A stretch of DNA of 5,696 nucleotides from UBA8346 sp050260935 (GCA_050260935.1 JBLNCU010000002.1:1-5696), one strand, 5' to 3'. Positions 1 to 5,684 are shown, counted from the stretch's first letter. The notes: a model not told the origin generated them from the letters alone. A program made the numbers and translations.

Positions 1-78
1 TTTAAGAATGTCTTTCATCGGTGAAGGGCGGGTTCGTATGGAAAAGCCATCCCCGTAAACCCTAGATCCCCCGCCGGG

Positions 79-330
79 GTGAGAGAACCAGGCGCAGGAA
101 TCATGGAACGAATCGAAGGAAGAGCGAAACAACCCGTAGGATTCTTGGAACCAGTCGAAGAAACGATGGAACACAGCGTAGGACTTTTGGAACTAGGTGA
201 AGGAATGATGGAACGAGGCGTAGAACTCTTGGAACGAGGCGAAGGAATGATGGAACGAGGCGTGGGACTCTTGGAACGAGGCGAAGGAATGATGGAACGA
301 GGCGTAGAATTCGGGTTGATGGATCTCTAG
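79..330 (+). CDS. Doubtful repeat-encoded ORF (83 codons)
   Basis: This is an open frame with a GTG start that is almost entirely made of the tandem repeat beneath it. The protein alternates seven-residue blocks of the types LLERGEG and MMERGVE, with degenerate versions toward the N-terminus. No Shine-Dalgarno sequence precedes the GTG, which sits in a CCCC-gcc-GGGG mini-hairpin. The unit length is a multiple of three, so an open frame is expected from the repeat alone. The frame stops at TAG 328-330 but then stays open, in phase, to TGA 454-456. No family is recognised. It may be a chance ORF, a decayed gene or a genuine low-complexity protein; I favour non-coding. Confidence 0.15.
   Translation: MREPGAGIMERIEGRAKQPVGFLEPVEETMEHSVGLLELGEGMMERGVELLERGEGMMERGVGLLERGEGMMERGVEFGLMDL
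103..312. repeat. Tandem array of 21-bp units in alternating A/B pairs (42-bp period)
   Basis: Ten consecutive 21-bp blocks can be laid out from 103. Type A begins TTGGAACGAGGCGAAGG and type B begins ATGGAACGAGGCGTAG; both share the core TGGAACGAGGCG. From 145 they alternate strictly A-B-A-B, giving four 42-bp pairs (145-186, 187-228, 229-270, 271-312). The A units at 229-249 and 271-291 are identical. Units become more diverged toward the left: 103-123 is recognisable and 124-144 is poor. A 14-bp direct repeat (CGTAGAATTCGGGT) at 303-316 recurs at 337-350, just past the array. The plus strand is purine-rich. Units are contiguous, so this is not a CRISPR. Its function is unknown; such arrays vary by replication slippage. 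Confidence 0.9.
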
Positions 331-629
331 GAAGTCCGTAGAATTCGGGTCCTCAAGGCCGGCATAAAGATTGATAAATTATCGAGCCGCTATCATAAGC
401 GCAAAATGCCCGACGGATATTTAAACAGTTTCGTTCAAACCCCGATCAACCGATGATTACAGGGATTGTTACAGTTAATAATTTAATTTACTTCAAATCG
501 GGAAATGCGTTATATTGAATCCTGAAGGGTTACACCGATAAATCACTAATTATTAAAGGTGATAATAACTACTGAAAAAGAATCGCACTGGGCCCGCAAA
601 TAAACATCTGAAAAAAGTGAAGACCAGCC
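331..629. other. AT-rich gene-free stretch upstream of the MFS gene
   Basis: No credible gene is seen here. The first part (to 456) continues the repeat-ORF frame past its TAG stop. The rest is AT-rich, as expected of an upstream regulatory region. An inverted repeat TTATTA (550-555) / TAATAA (563-568) with a 7-nt spacer lies about 60 nt before the MFS start and could be an operator, but this is unsupported. Positions 1-78, left of the repeat, also show no assignable gene: one frame is open from the edge to a TAA at 56-58, too short to identify. Confidence 0.5.
488..516 (+). promoter_or_regulatory. Possible weak promoter for the MFS gene
   Basis: A -10-like TATATT (511-516, five of six consensus bases) lies 17 nt after a poor -35-like TTACTT (488-493). 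It would give a leader of about 110 nt before the ATG at 630. The match is weak, and other AT-rich hexamers nearby could serve. Confidence 0.22.
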
Positions 630-1835
630 ATGACTTATTACCGCCGCAATTTATTAGTATTATCTTTCACCATCTTTCTGGCCGCTTTCAGCTGGGAACA
701 AATCGCGCCTTTCCTGCCGCTTTTCTTAAAAGATCTGGGGATTACCAGGAACCTGCCGTTCTGGTCGGGGCTCCTCTTTACCCTTCAATTCTCCGCTTCT
801 TCGATCATGGGACCCGTCTGGGGTAAAATGGCCGATAAATACGGCCGCAAACCGATGGTGATGCGAGCCGGTATCTGTTTGAGCGGAGTTTATTTCGGGA
901 TGAGTTTTTGCCAAAACTATGGGCAATTGATCTTCTTGCGGGTGCTCAATGGTTTGTTGACCGGTTTCATCCCCGGTTCCATCGCCCTGATCGCCACCAA
1001 TACTCCTAAAACTGAAGCGGGGCGGTTTGTCTCCATTGCCTATACCGCACAGTCAGCCGGAGTCATCCTAGGGCCGGCCCTGGGTGGATTGATGGCGGCG
1101 GCGGTCGGTTACCGCGGCTCGATGCTATTGTCCGGAGCTTTGGTGGCAGCGGGTTTTCTCCTGGTAACCTTGCTGGTGGAGGAGAGGGAAAAACCGGAGA
1201 TTACGGAACGGACTTCTCTGTGGCAGGATTTTCAGACCGTTTTTAAAATGCCGGTTATGGTTACCGTAATGAGCGTGGAGTTCCTGAATGCCATGATTAT
1301 GTCGTCACTGCTGCCGATTTTGGCACTGTATATTCATAAGATCGCCCCCGGCGCCGCCAGTGTGATCAGCGGTTTTACCTACTCCCTTCCGGGTCTGGCC
1401 CTCTTTCTAACCGCCTACTCCTGGAGCCGGATTGGCGAGAAGATCTCTTATTCAAGCACAATTTTAATCGGTTTAACCGGCGTGGGTTTAATTGGAATTC
1501 TACTGGGAACCGTGGCCCAACTTTGGCTATTCGCGATCCTGTACTTTATCTACGGCGTCTTTGTAGCGGCCATCTCCCCGTCCTCGGCGGCCTTGGTCGC
1601 CACCAAAGTGGCGGCCGATTTCCGGGGCCGGGCTTACGCGATGCAACAGACAGCCCGCACTCTCGGGCTTTTCATCGCTCCGGTCACCTCGGGGATCATC
1701 GGAACTTATTTAGGACTGAATTGGATATTTATCGTTTTCGGCGCGGTTTGTTTGCTGCTTACCCTGGCAATCAGGAGTCAGATCCGGAGCTGGACCCGGG
1801 CCGATTATCAGAAAACATTAACCAAGGCCTCTTAA
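630..1835 (+). CDS. MFS multidrug efflux transporter, MdtG-like (DHA1 type)
   Basis: This 401-aa inner-membrane protein is expected to export drugs or other small hydrophobic compounds in exchange for protons. About twelve hydrophobic segments are visible, in two groups of six separated by a charged loop (residues about 184-205). Family signatures are clear. Motif A is GKMADKYGRK at residues 65-74 (Asp69, Arg73) in the TM2-TM3 loop. The motif-B arginine is Arg104 in RVLNGLLTG. Motif C, typical of drug/H+ antiporters, is GVILGPALGG at 144-153 in TM5. The length is normal for the family. The start is fixed by an in-frame TGA at 618-620, making ATG 630 the first candidate. Its ribosome-binding site is weak (GTGAAG at 617-622). 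It appears monocistronic and is closed by a hairpin. No regulator lies alongside, and the substrate cannot be read from sequence. Confidence 0.93.
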   Translation: MTYYRRNLLVLSFTIFLAAFSWEQIAPFLPLFLKDLGITRNLPFWSGLLFTLQFSASSIMGPVWGKMADKYGRKPMVMRAGICLSGVYFGMSFCQNYGQLIFLRVLNGLLTGFIPGSIALIATNTPKTEAGRFVSIAYTAQSAGVILGPALGGLMAAAVGYRGSMLLSGALVAAGFLLVTLLVEEREKPEITERTSLWQDFQTVFKMPVMVTVMSVEFLNAMIMSSLLPILALYIHKIAPGAASVISGFTYSLPGLALFLTAYSWSRIGEKISYSSTILIGLTGVGLIGILLGTVAQLWLFAILYFIYGVFVAAISPSSAALVATKVAADFRGRAYAMQQTARTLGLFIAPVTSGIIGTYLGLNWIFIVFGAVCLLLTLAIRSQIRSWTRADYQKTLTKAS

Positions 1836-1838
1836 AGA

Positions 1839-1864
1839 GGACTCCCGGCTTCGCCCAGGGGTCC
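1839..1864 (+). terminator. Hairpin after the MFS gene, probable terminator
   Basis: GGACTCC (1839-1845) pairs with GGGGTCC (1858-1864) through seven pairs, one of them G-T. An inner GGC-TTC-GCC continues the stem after a small internal loop. It starts 3 nt past the TAA of the exporter. The following bases are only moderately T-rich, without a clean U-run, so termination may be inefficient. Confidence 0.45.
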
Positions 1865-1883
1865 AATTGCTTTCAATCATCAT

Positions 1884-2087
1884 TTACTCTGTCCTCAAGG
1901 ATTTAAACCCCAGAGATTGCGAACTTACTCGAATATCGACATCATCCGGTTCATTGATGGTTTCAACCCAAACCGCCACCGCCCCGCCCTTCATGGCGAT
2001 CTCGAAAGGCCCTGCGAAACCGGCCGGATGCCTATAGCCTTTCTGATGGCCAGTGACACCAAATATAAAAATTTTTCTAGAGAAATT
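1884..2087 (-). pseudogene. C-terminal gene remnant, possibly GH2 beta-galactosidase-like
   Basis: On the minus strand an open frame runs from the stop of the membrane-protein gene to a TAA at 1884-1886. Its only ATG (1992-1994) would leave 36 residues, yet the protein-like sequence begins well before it: GHQKGYRHPAGFAGPFEIA, then MKGGAVAVWVETINEPDD and a tail DIRVSSQSLGF. The pattern of a GG followed by hydrophobic-W-V, then a charged or proline turn, then I-x-V-x-x-x-x-LG resembles the last beta-sandwich domain of GH2 beta-galactosidase-type enzymes (GG-x-x-AVWV-x(n)-PG-x-I-x-V-x-A-x-x-x-x-LG). The catalytic body is missing. DNA turns sharply AT-rich near 2060, where the similarity ends, so the neighbouring gene may have replaced the 5' part. 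Coding character is moderately supported; family identity is a guess from pattern. Confidence 0.4.
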
Positions 2088-2088
2088 T
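2069..2088 (-). terminator. AT-rich hairpin at the end of the membrane-protein gene
   Basis: On the minus strand TTTC (2085-2082) and GAAA (2077-2074) form a short stem. It can be extended by AAA/TTT around a two-base bulge and is followed by further T and A residues. It overlaps the TGA stop. The stem is AT-rich and imperfect, so this is a weak terminator candidate. Confidence 0.2.
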
Positions 2089-2882
2089 CACTTAGTATCC
2101 TTTATCCTCAACATTGTAAAAACCGCCAGATATAAAAAGCAAGTCAGGTAAACAACCAGGAAACCCAGGTTTAGCCCGAGCAACGGCAATAGTATTAAAC
2201 AAGCCAGATAAAATACTGCTAAAGTAGTGACACTGTATAAAAACCCTTTAACTATTATAGGAAAGGTTTTAATCCCTTTTTCAACATGTAATATAAGAAC
2301 CAGCGGATATAAAGTTGATGGAAAAGCGCTTAACACTCCTGACCATTTGTTCCCGATGAGCGAGGCTGACCCGGTAATAAGTATAATAATTGCGCCGGCT
2401 AATACCCCTCTTAGCGCCATCTTCCGCAAGTTGTTTTTTGTTTGAGCGAAATTTCTCTCATTGATTGCCAATCTGTTTACAAACACTATGCCGCAAAAAA
2501 AGACAACCAGGAAAATAGCCAATGATATTAACAGGTTAAGGCGGAGTTTGGCTAAAAAAACGCCGGCCAATAAAAATAAGGCGATGCCGGAGACGCTTGC
2601 TAAAATTATCGATAATAACCGGTTTCTAATCTTAAGTGAGACCCACAAATAGGCAACGCAAAGAATAATCGTAGCCGCTAGTCCGGCAATTCCCCAGGGA
2701 ATGCCTTTAATCACGAAACTAATCCCTTTTTCCAGGGAGATAAAATAAACCGTAATTCCGATCCCCAGAGGCAGCCCGGACAGGATCCCGCTCAACAAGG
2801 GGTTAACTCTTTCAGATATTTCCGCTAATGCTACAACCATCCCAATAGAAATAAATAATTTTAATAAGATTAAATTAAGCAC
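2088..2882 (-). CDS. Multi-pass inner-membrane protein with two-fold internal repeat, function unknown
   Basis: From the GTG at 2882 the product is 264 aa with about eight hydrophobic segments, and it is not confidently assigned to a named family. Its two halves repeat each other. Residue numbers here count from the upstream TTG at 2933. LLSGILSGLP at 46-55, followed by FISLEKG at 64-70, matches KWSGVLSAFP at 196-205, followed by LHVEKG at 215-220, an offset of 150. Such SG-x-LS-x-(L/F)P motifs after a first helix recall small membrane families such as GlpM and DUF3147, here duplicated and fused; this likeness is tentative. Start choice: TTG 2933 has no ribosome-binding site and lies upstream of a perfect TATAAT (2916-2921), while GTG 2882 follows GGATGG and leaves room for that promoter. 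The gene is strikingly AT-rich (22/60 G+C at 2101-2160), suggesting a different origin from its neighbours. A transporter or lipid-related role is possible but unproven. Confidence 0.78.
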   Translation of the reverse strand: MLNLILLKLFISIGMVVALAEISERVNPLLSGILSGLPLGIGITVYFISLEKGISFVIKGIPWGIAGLAATIILCVAYLWVSLKIRNRLLSIILASVSGIALFLLAGVFLAKLRLNLLISLAIFLVVFFCGIVFVNRLAINERNFAQTKNNLRKMALRGVLAGAIIILITGSASLIGNKWSGVLSAFPSTLYPLVLILHVEKGIKTFPIIVKGFLYSVTTLAVFYLACLILLPLLGLNLGFLVVYLTCFLYLAVFTMLRIKDTK

Positions 2883-2915
2883 TGTATCCCATCCGTTGTC
2901 AAATATTTTCAATTG

Positions 2916-2944
2916 ATTATAGGAAAAATCCAACTTTTGCTGAA
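2916..2944 (-). promoter_or_regulatory. Promoter for the two-fold repeat membrane-protein gene
   Basis: On the minus strand a perfect -10 TATAAT (2921-2916) is preceded, at 17 nt, by a poor -35 TTCAGC (2944-2939). Transcription would start near 2909, about 26 nt before the GTG at 2882. Its position is one reason for preferring that start over TTG 2933. Confidence 0.45.
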
Positions 2945-2974
2945 ATATTTCTATACTTAAAATGGATTAAAGGA
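2937..2974 (+). promoter_or_regulatory. Candidate promoter and ribosome-binding site for the YajG-like gene
   Basis: TTGCTG (2937-2942) and TAAAAT (2958-2963), with a short 15-nt spacer, could act as -35 and -10; TATACT at 2952-2957 is an alternative -10. The ribosome-binding site AAAGGA (2969-2974) lies 10 nt before ATG 2985. TAAAAT is followed so closely by the start that the leader would be only about 15 nt. The site overlaps the divergent promoter, so the two genes may compete or share control. Confidence 0.35.
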
Positions 2975-2984
2975 ATTTTAAGCT

Positions 2985-3698
2985 ATGAAAAAACCGATTC
3001 AAATTGCTGGTTGGACGCTGTTTTTTCTGTTGTCGGCCGCCATTGTTCGCGGAGATTATGTAATCCGGGCGATCAAGATTGAATATCTTCCCGGAGCGGA
3101 GGATATCCTTTGGGCAAAGAATATCCCCGGCCAAAATTTATCAAATTATCAGCCGGTTGTCGCTCTGAATTATTTTAACGACGAACGCGGCGCCGGTTAT
3201 AACGTCGGCGCGGTTTACAGCCGGTCCGGCAAACAAGTTGAAGCCTTGGTGGCCGATGAAAAGCCCGCTGATATCCTGGAAAAAGCCTTAAGCCGGCAGC
3301 TCGAAAAGTGCGGCTTTCAAACCATCGCCACCATGGGTTGGAACTTTAGCCAGGAGGCAATTCCCAGTTACTTACAGGCTGATTTTATTATTGGTGGACG
3401 TATAAGCGCGTTTTGGGTGGAATCCCGGGCCGGACTGCTAAACTCGACTATCGATTCCCGGGTTGGCTACGATCTAATTATCGCCGACGCCCGGAATAAA
3501 AAAATTGTCTGGGCCGGTCCGGTTTCCAGCCGGGAAACTAAAAAATCATTGGTCCATACCAACGATTATTTTTGGGCGGATATCCAAAGCTCAATAAATA
3601 AATCGTTTACCTTAGCCGTTAACCGGGCGTTTCAGGACAACCAGGCGCGTAAGGCCATCATCAATATAATACAGCGAAATTTGAGCGGTTCAAGATAA
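2985..3698 (+). CDS. Exported protein with YajG-like features, possible envelope partner
   Basis: This 237-aa protein begins with a basic n-region (MKK) and a hydrophobic core to about residue 20 (GWTLFFLLSAAI). It probably ends in a signal-peptidase I site near VRG-DY (23/24), which places it in the periplasm or on the envelope. There is no lipobox cysteine; the only Cys is residue 109. The mature region follows the plan of YajG-type lipoproteins (PF03923). VVALNYFNDERGAG at 58-71 recalls the V-x-x-x-D-x-R strand. A helix at 95-111 (ILEKALSRQLEKCGF) corresponds to the L-x-x-x-L-x-x-x-GF pattern. ADFIIGGRI at 132-140 and VGYDLIIADARNKKIVW at 160-176 look like sheet strands, and a long C-terminal helix follows. 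It converges on lptD with 2 nt between stops, which invites comparison with LptE, also a small envelope protein. That link is inference; the family call is moderate. Confidence 0.7.
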   Translation: MKKPIQIAGWTLFFLLSAAIVRGDYVIRAIKIEYLPGAEDILWAKNIPGQNLSNYQPVVALNYFNDERGAGYNVGAVYSRSGKQVEALVADEKPADILEKALSRQLEKCGFQTIATMGWNFSQEAIPSYLQADFIIGGRISAFWVESRAGLLNSTIDSRVGYDLIIADARNKKIVWAGPVSSRETKKSLVHTNDYFWADIQSSINKSFTLAVNRAFQDNQARKAIINIIQRNLSGSR

Positions 3699-3700
3699 GA

Positions 3701-5260
3701 TCACAAGCTTAGTTTAAAGGTTAAATTAAGTAAATTCTTGGCGAAATCCCAGCCAAAGCCCATTCTGAGACTGCCGACCTCCCGGACGAAAAGCGTCGCT
3801 TGGCTGGTCCAACTATAATTACCTAAGCTGTAGTAACCCCTGTTGACGATAAAATAATGGGGCGATAAAGGAATATTCAAGCTATAAATACAATTCCCCC
3901 CCAGCCGGTAGTTGTTGATGACTAAAAAATCGCGTTCCAGCAGCTCCCAGTGGTGTTTCGCGCCGCTTATATCACTTAGGTATAAATAACTGAGATTTAG
4001 ATCGGGATTTAGCTGATAATCCAGACGGTAGCCTCCGTAGATCCCTTCGTAGACGCCATCGGCTTTCCTGGAGTATAGCCAGCGGGCGGTCACTCCAATT
4101 TGCCAATTGCCATAACTGGTTTTCCAGGCTTTTTTGGTAAAAGCCATCCCCAGTTCCTGTTGGGGCTGGTCGGCCAGGTCCGACTTACCGTCAATGGTTA
4201 GGTTGTATTTCTCCCAATCGGTTTGATAGGTATCGGATAAACTGAAAGTGCCCCGGGAATCATAGTTTAAATCCACTTCATCGGAGTGGCGGCCCCACGA
4301 GTAAATCCGGCCGACCGTGATTACGGACGGTTTATCAACGGGGTAAATAGAAATTTCAAACTGCGGACTGACTTGAACGGCTTCGCGCCTACGCCCGGGC
4401 ACAACCGGTTCCTCCTCTGTTCCGCCCGCCCGGGTTGAATCCGCCCCATTGCCCTGGATGGGTTGGGTTTTTCCTTTCGGAGCAGCCGATTGTTCGTTTT
4501 TGGCAACCAACTTACTTAAGTCGATTTCTTCGCCTTGATTGGCGCTAAGATCTATCCGCGGCGCGGCTTCGCCCTGCAAAACCATCCGGGGCAAATATAA
4601 AACCGGAATGCCGAAAATTTTCAGAACCACCCGCTCCATGTAGATATCTTCGCCCTTAACCACCATTCTCCGGGCGGCAAAGACATAATCCGGACGGCCA
4701 TCCCGCCTGGGGCAACGGGTTAAACCGGCGGAGGAAATGATGGTGGCGCCTTCATTCATCTCCGCTTCTTCACCGGTTAAATAAAAATCCTTCGGCCAAC
4801 CCGGGATCACTCCTTGCAGCGGTCCGATAGAACCGGTCATTTGCCTTAGGTTATACCGGATCGTCTCCGAGCGGTAATTTTCATTTGGCGAGACAAATTG
4901 AACCGCCCCGGAAGCTTCCAGCCAATCGGTATTCATGTCCAGCTCCAATCTATCGGCGGTAAGGGTTATTTGAGCGCTTTTCATCATCCGGACATTGCCG
5001 CCGGCCGCTATTTGATTTTGATTGCCGTAATAGATCAAGGAGTCGGCTTCGATTATCGTGTCATCAACGGTTATTCTAACATGGTCGGCGATGGTAATGG
5101 TGTTGGTGTCCAAATCATACCTTTGATTTCCCAGCGTTTCAATGGATACATTTTTGAAAGTAAAGGCCTCCGCTCCCCATGCCGCCCAAGCAAGCCCTAA
5201 TATTAATGATAAGGCGATATTTAATGTTAGAAACTGTTTCAAATGCGACCGTCCGCTCAT
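3701..5260 (-). CDS. lptD: LPS-assembly outer-membrane protein LptD (OstA), compact form
   Basis: LptD inserts lipopolysaccharide into the outer leaflet, receiving it from the LptA bridge and working with the lipoprotein LptE. Here a signal peptide (residues 1-30, cleavage near AWGA-EAF) precedes an OstA/LptA-like beta-jellyroll at about 45-225. Its repeats of the type V-R-I-T-V-D-D-T-x-I-E-A-D-x-L (61-75) and I-T-L-T-A-D-R-L-E-L (98-107) are characteristic. TRCPRRDGRPDYVF at 181-194 and IFGIPVLYLPRM at 215-226 match the conserved Cys-Pro and P-V-x-Y-x-P region that leads into the barrel. Residues about 240-295 are a polar, low-complexity linker. Residues 296-519 show alternating beta-strand character but only about 225 residues, far shorter than the proteobacterial barrel (E. 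coli LptD is about 780 aa in all). Only two cysteines exist, 183 and 457. The start ATG 5260 has a poor ribosome-binding site, but the signal peptide supports it. Confidence 0.88.
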   Translation of the reverse strand: MSGRSHLKQFLTLNIALSLILGLAWAAWGAEAFTFKNVSIETLGNQRYDLDTNTITIADHVRITVDDTIIEADSLIYYGNQNQIAAGGNVRMMKSAQITLTADRLELDMNTDWLEASGAVQFVSPNENYRSETIRYNLRQMTGSIGPLQGVIPGWPKDFYLTGEEAEMNEGATIISSAGLTRCPRRDGRPDYVFAARRMVVKGEDIYMERVVLKIFGIPVLYLPRMVLQGEAAPRIDLSANQGEEIDLSKLVAKNEQSAAPKGKTQPIQGNGADSTRAGGTEEEPVVPGRRREAVQVSPQFEISIYPVDKPSVITVGRIYSWGRHSDEVDLNYDSRGTFSLSDTYQTDWEKYNLTIDGKSDLADQPQQELGMAFTKKAWKTSYGNWQIGVTARWLYSRKADGVYEGIYGGYRLDYQLNPDLNLSYLYLSDISGAKHHWELLERDFLVINNYRLGGNCIYSLNIPLSPHYFIVNRGYYSLGNYSWTSQATLFVREVGSLRMGFGWDFAKNLLNLTFKLSL

Positions 5261-5423
5261 CCTAAGCTATTCCAATCCAAGCTTTGGCAATTTTTTATCC
5301 TTTATCCGGAATGTTATATTAAATCTGTTCATCATGCTGTTTTCTCTGCATAGATATTTGCGCCAATGGTAAATTATCTTCCATTTAAATTAGTCAACTT
5401 TCAACATAAATAAATTTAATAAT

Positions 5424-5450
5424 ATTATATCACATGCCTTGAGTGGTCAA
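5424..5450 (-). promoter_or_regulatory. lptD: Extended -10 promoter for lptD
   Basis: On the minus strand a perfect TATAAT (5429-5424) is preceded by TGA, giving an extended -10. A -35-like TTGACC (5450-5445) lies 15 nt upstream; shifting the -10 to TAATAT gives a 17-nt spacer. Transcription would begin near 5417, leaving an untranslated leader of about 157 nt before ATG 5260. The -35 abuts the T-run downstream of the 71-aa gene. The leader is AT-rich, contains tandem GGATAAA motifs (about 5293-5310) and shows no recognised riboswitch. Confidence 0.6.
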
Positions 5451-5479
5451 AAAGAAAAAAGCCGCTTGTTATTTAACAA
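5449..5479 (-). terminator. Possible terminator of the 71-aa gene
   Basis: On the minus strand TTGTTA (5479-5474) and TAACAA (5471-5466) form a small hairpin overlapping the TAA stop. Five bases (GCGGC) follow, then T6-C-T5 (5460-5449). The T-run is convincing but the stem is short and AT-rich and its loop is tight, so termination strength is uncertain. Confidence 0.3.
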
Positions 5480-5684
5480 TTCCCAGCTTCTTAAGGCGGA
5501 CCAGGAATTTTTCGATCCGCCCGGAGTCGCCTTTAACCTCATACTCGTATACCCAACCGGCGGATTCTTTCCTGGTCTCTACCAGCCGGATCTCCAGTAA
5601 ACATTCATCCGCTATCGCAAAAATCCTTTCCGGCACTGCAGTGGTAAAAATCGTCTCCGAAAAAACAACCTTTTTATTCATCAT
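5469..5684 (-). CDS. Small protein with ferredoxin-like beta-alpha-beta-beta-alpha-beta pattern, function unknown
   Basis: The product is 71 aa, probably cytoplasmic, with no signal peptide, membrane segment or cysteine cluster (one Cys, residue 28). The order of predicted elements is strand (VVFSETIFT, 6-14), helix (PERIFAIADECLLE, 18-31), strand (IRLVETRK, 32-39), strand (WVYEYEVKGD, 44-53), helix (GRIEKFLVRLKKL, 55-67), strand (GIVK, 68-71). This is the ACT/NIL ferredoxin-like topology, and the ending G-D-x(3)-I-E-x-x-L-x-x-L-x-x-LGI resembles NIL domains. No family is certain. Two adjacent ATGs (5684 and 5681) follow a good GAGG site (5694-5691), spaced 6 or 9 nt. Its own upstream region is outside the window, so it may be the last gene of an operon. 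The lptD promoter lies immediately downstream, so lptD need not be cotranscribed with it. Confidence 0.65.
   Translation of the reverse strand: MMNKKVVFSETIFTTAVPERIFAIADECLLEIRLVETRKESAGWVYEYEVKGDSGRIEKFLVRLKKLGIVK

Noticed and set aside
103..312. CRISPR array
   Set aside because: The repeats are contiguous with no unique spacers, and unit length (21/42 bp) and sequence do not fit.
726..926. Minus-strand ORF inside the exporter gene
   Set aside because: It is a shadow of the strongly supported MFS frame, with no family features.
1828..1840. Palindrome CCTCTTAAAGAGG at the end of the exporter gene
   Set aside because: It is short, overlaps the stop codon and is incompatible with the stronger hairpin just after it; likely chance.
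1523..2135. Two plus-strand ORFs at 1523-1906 and 1917-2135
   Set aside because: The first overlaps the MFS gene in another frame and is rich in unnatural Arg/Ser/His content; the second lies antisense to the enzyme remnant, which reads better as protein.
2227..2652. Two plus-strand ORFs antisense to the membrane-protein gene
   Set aside because: They are antisense shadows; the minus strand encodes a clear membrane protein with an internal repeat.
4321..4506. Minus-strand ORF in another frame within lptD
   Set aside because: It overlaps the low-complexity linker of LptD, is Arg/Pro-rich and has no independent support.
5276..5287. Near-palindrome around CCAAGCTTTGG upstream of lptD
   Set aside because: It is short and imperfect, with no evidence for an operator; such sites occur by chance.
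4898..5372. Two plus-strand ORFs antisense to the 5' part of lptD
   Set aside because: The jellyroll repeats and signal peptide of LptD on the minus strand account for this DNA.
5319..5384. 21-codon leader peptide upstream of lptD (minus strand)
   Set aside because: It has an ATG but no ribosome-binding site, and no runs of a regulatory amino acid.
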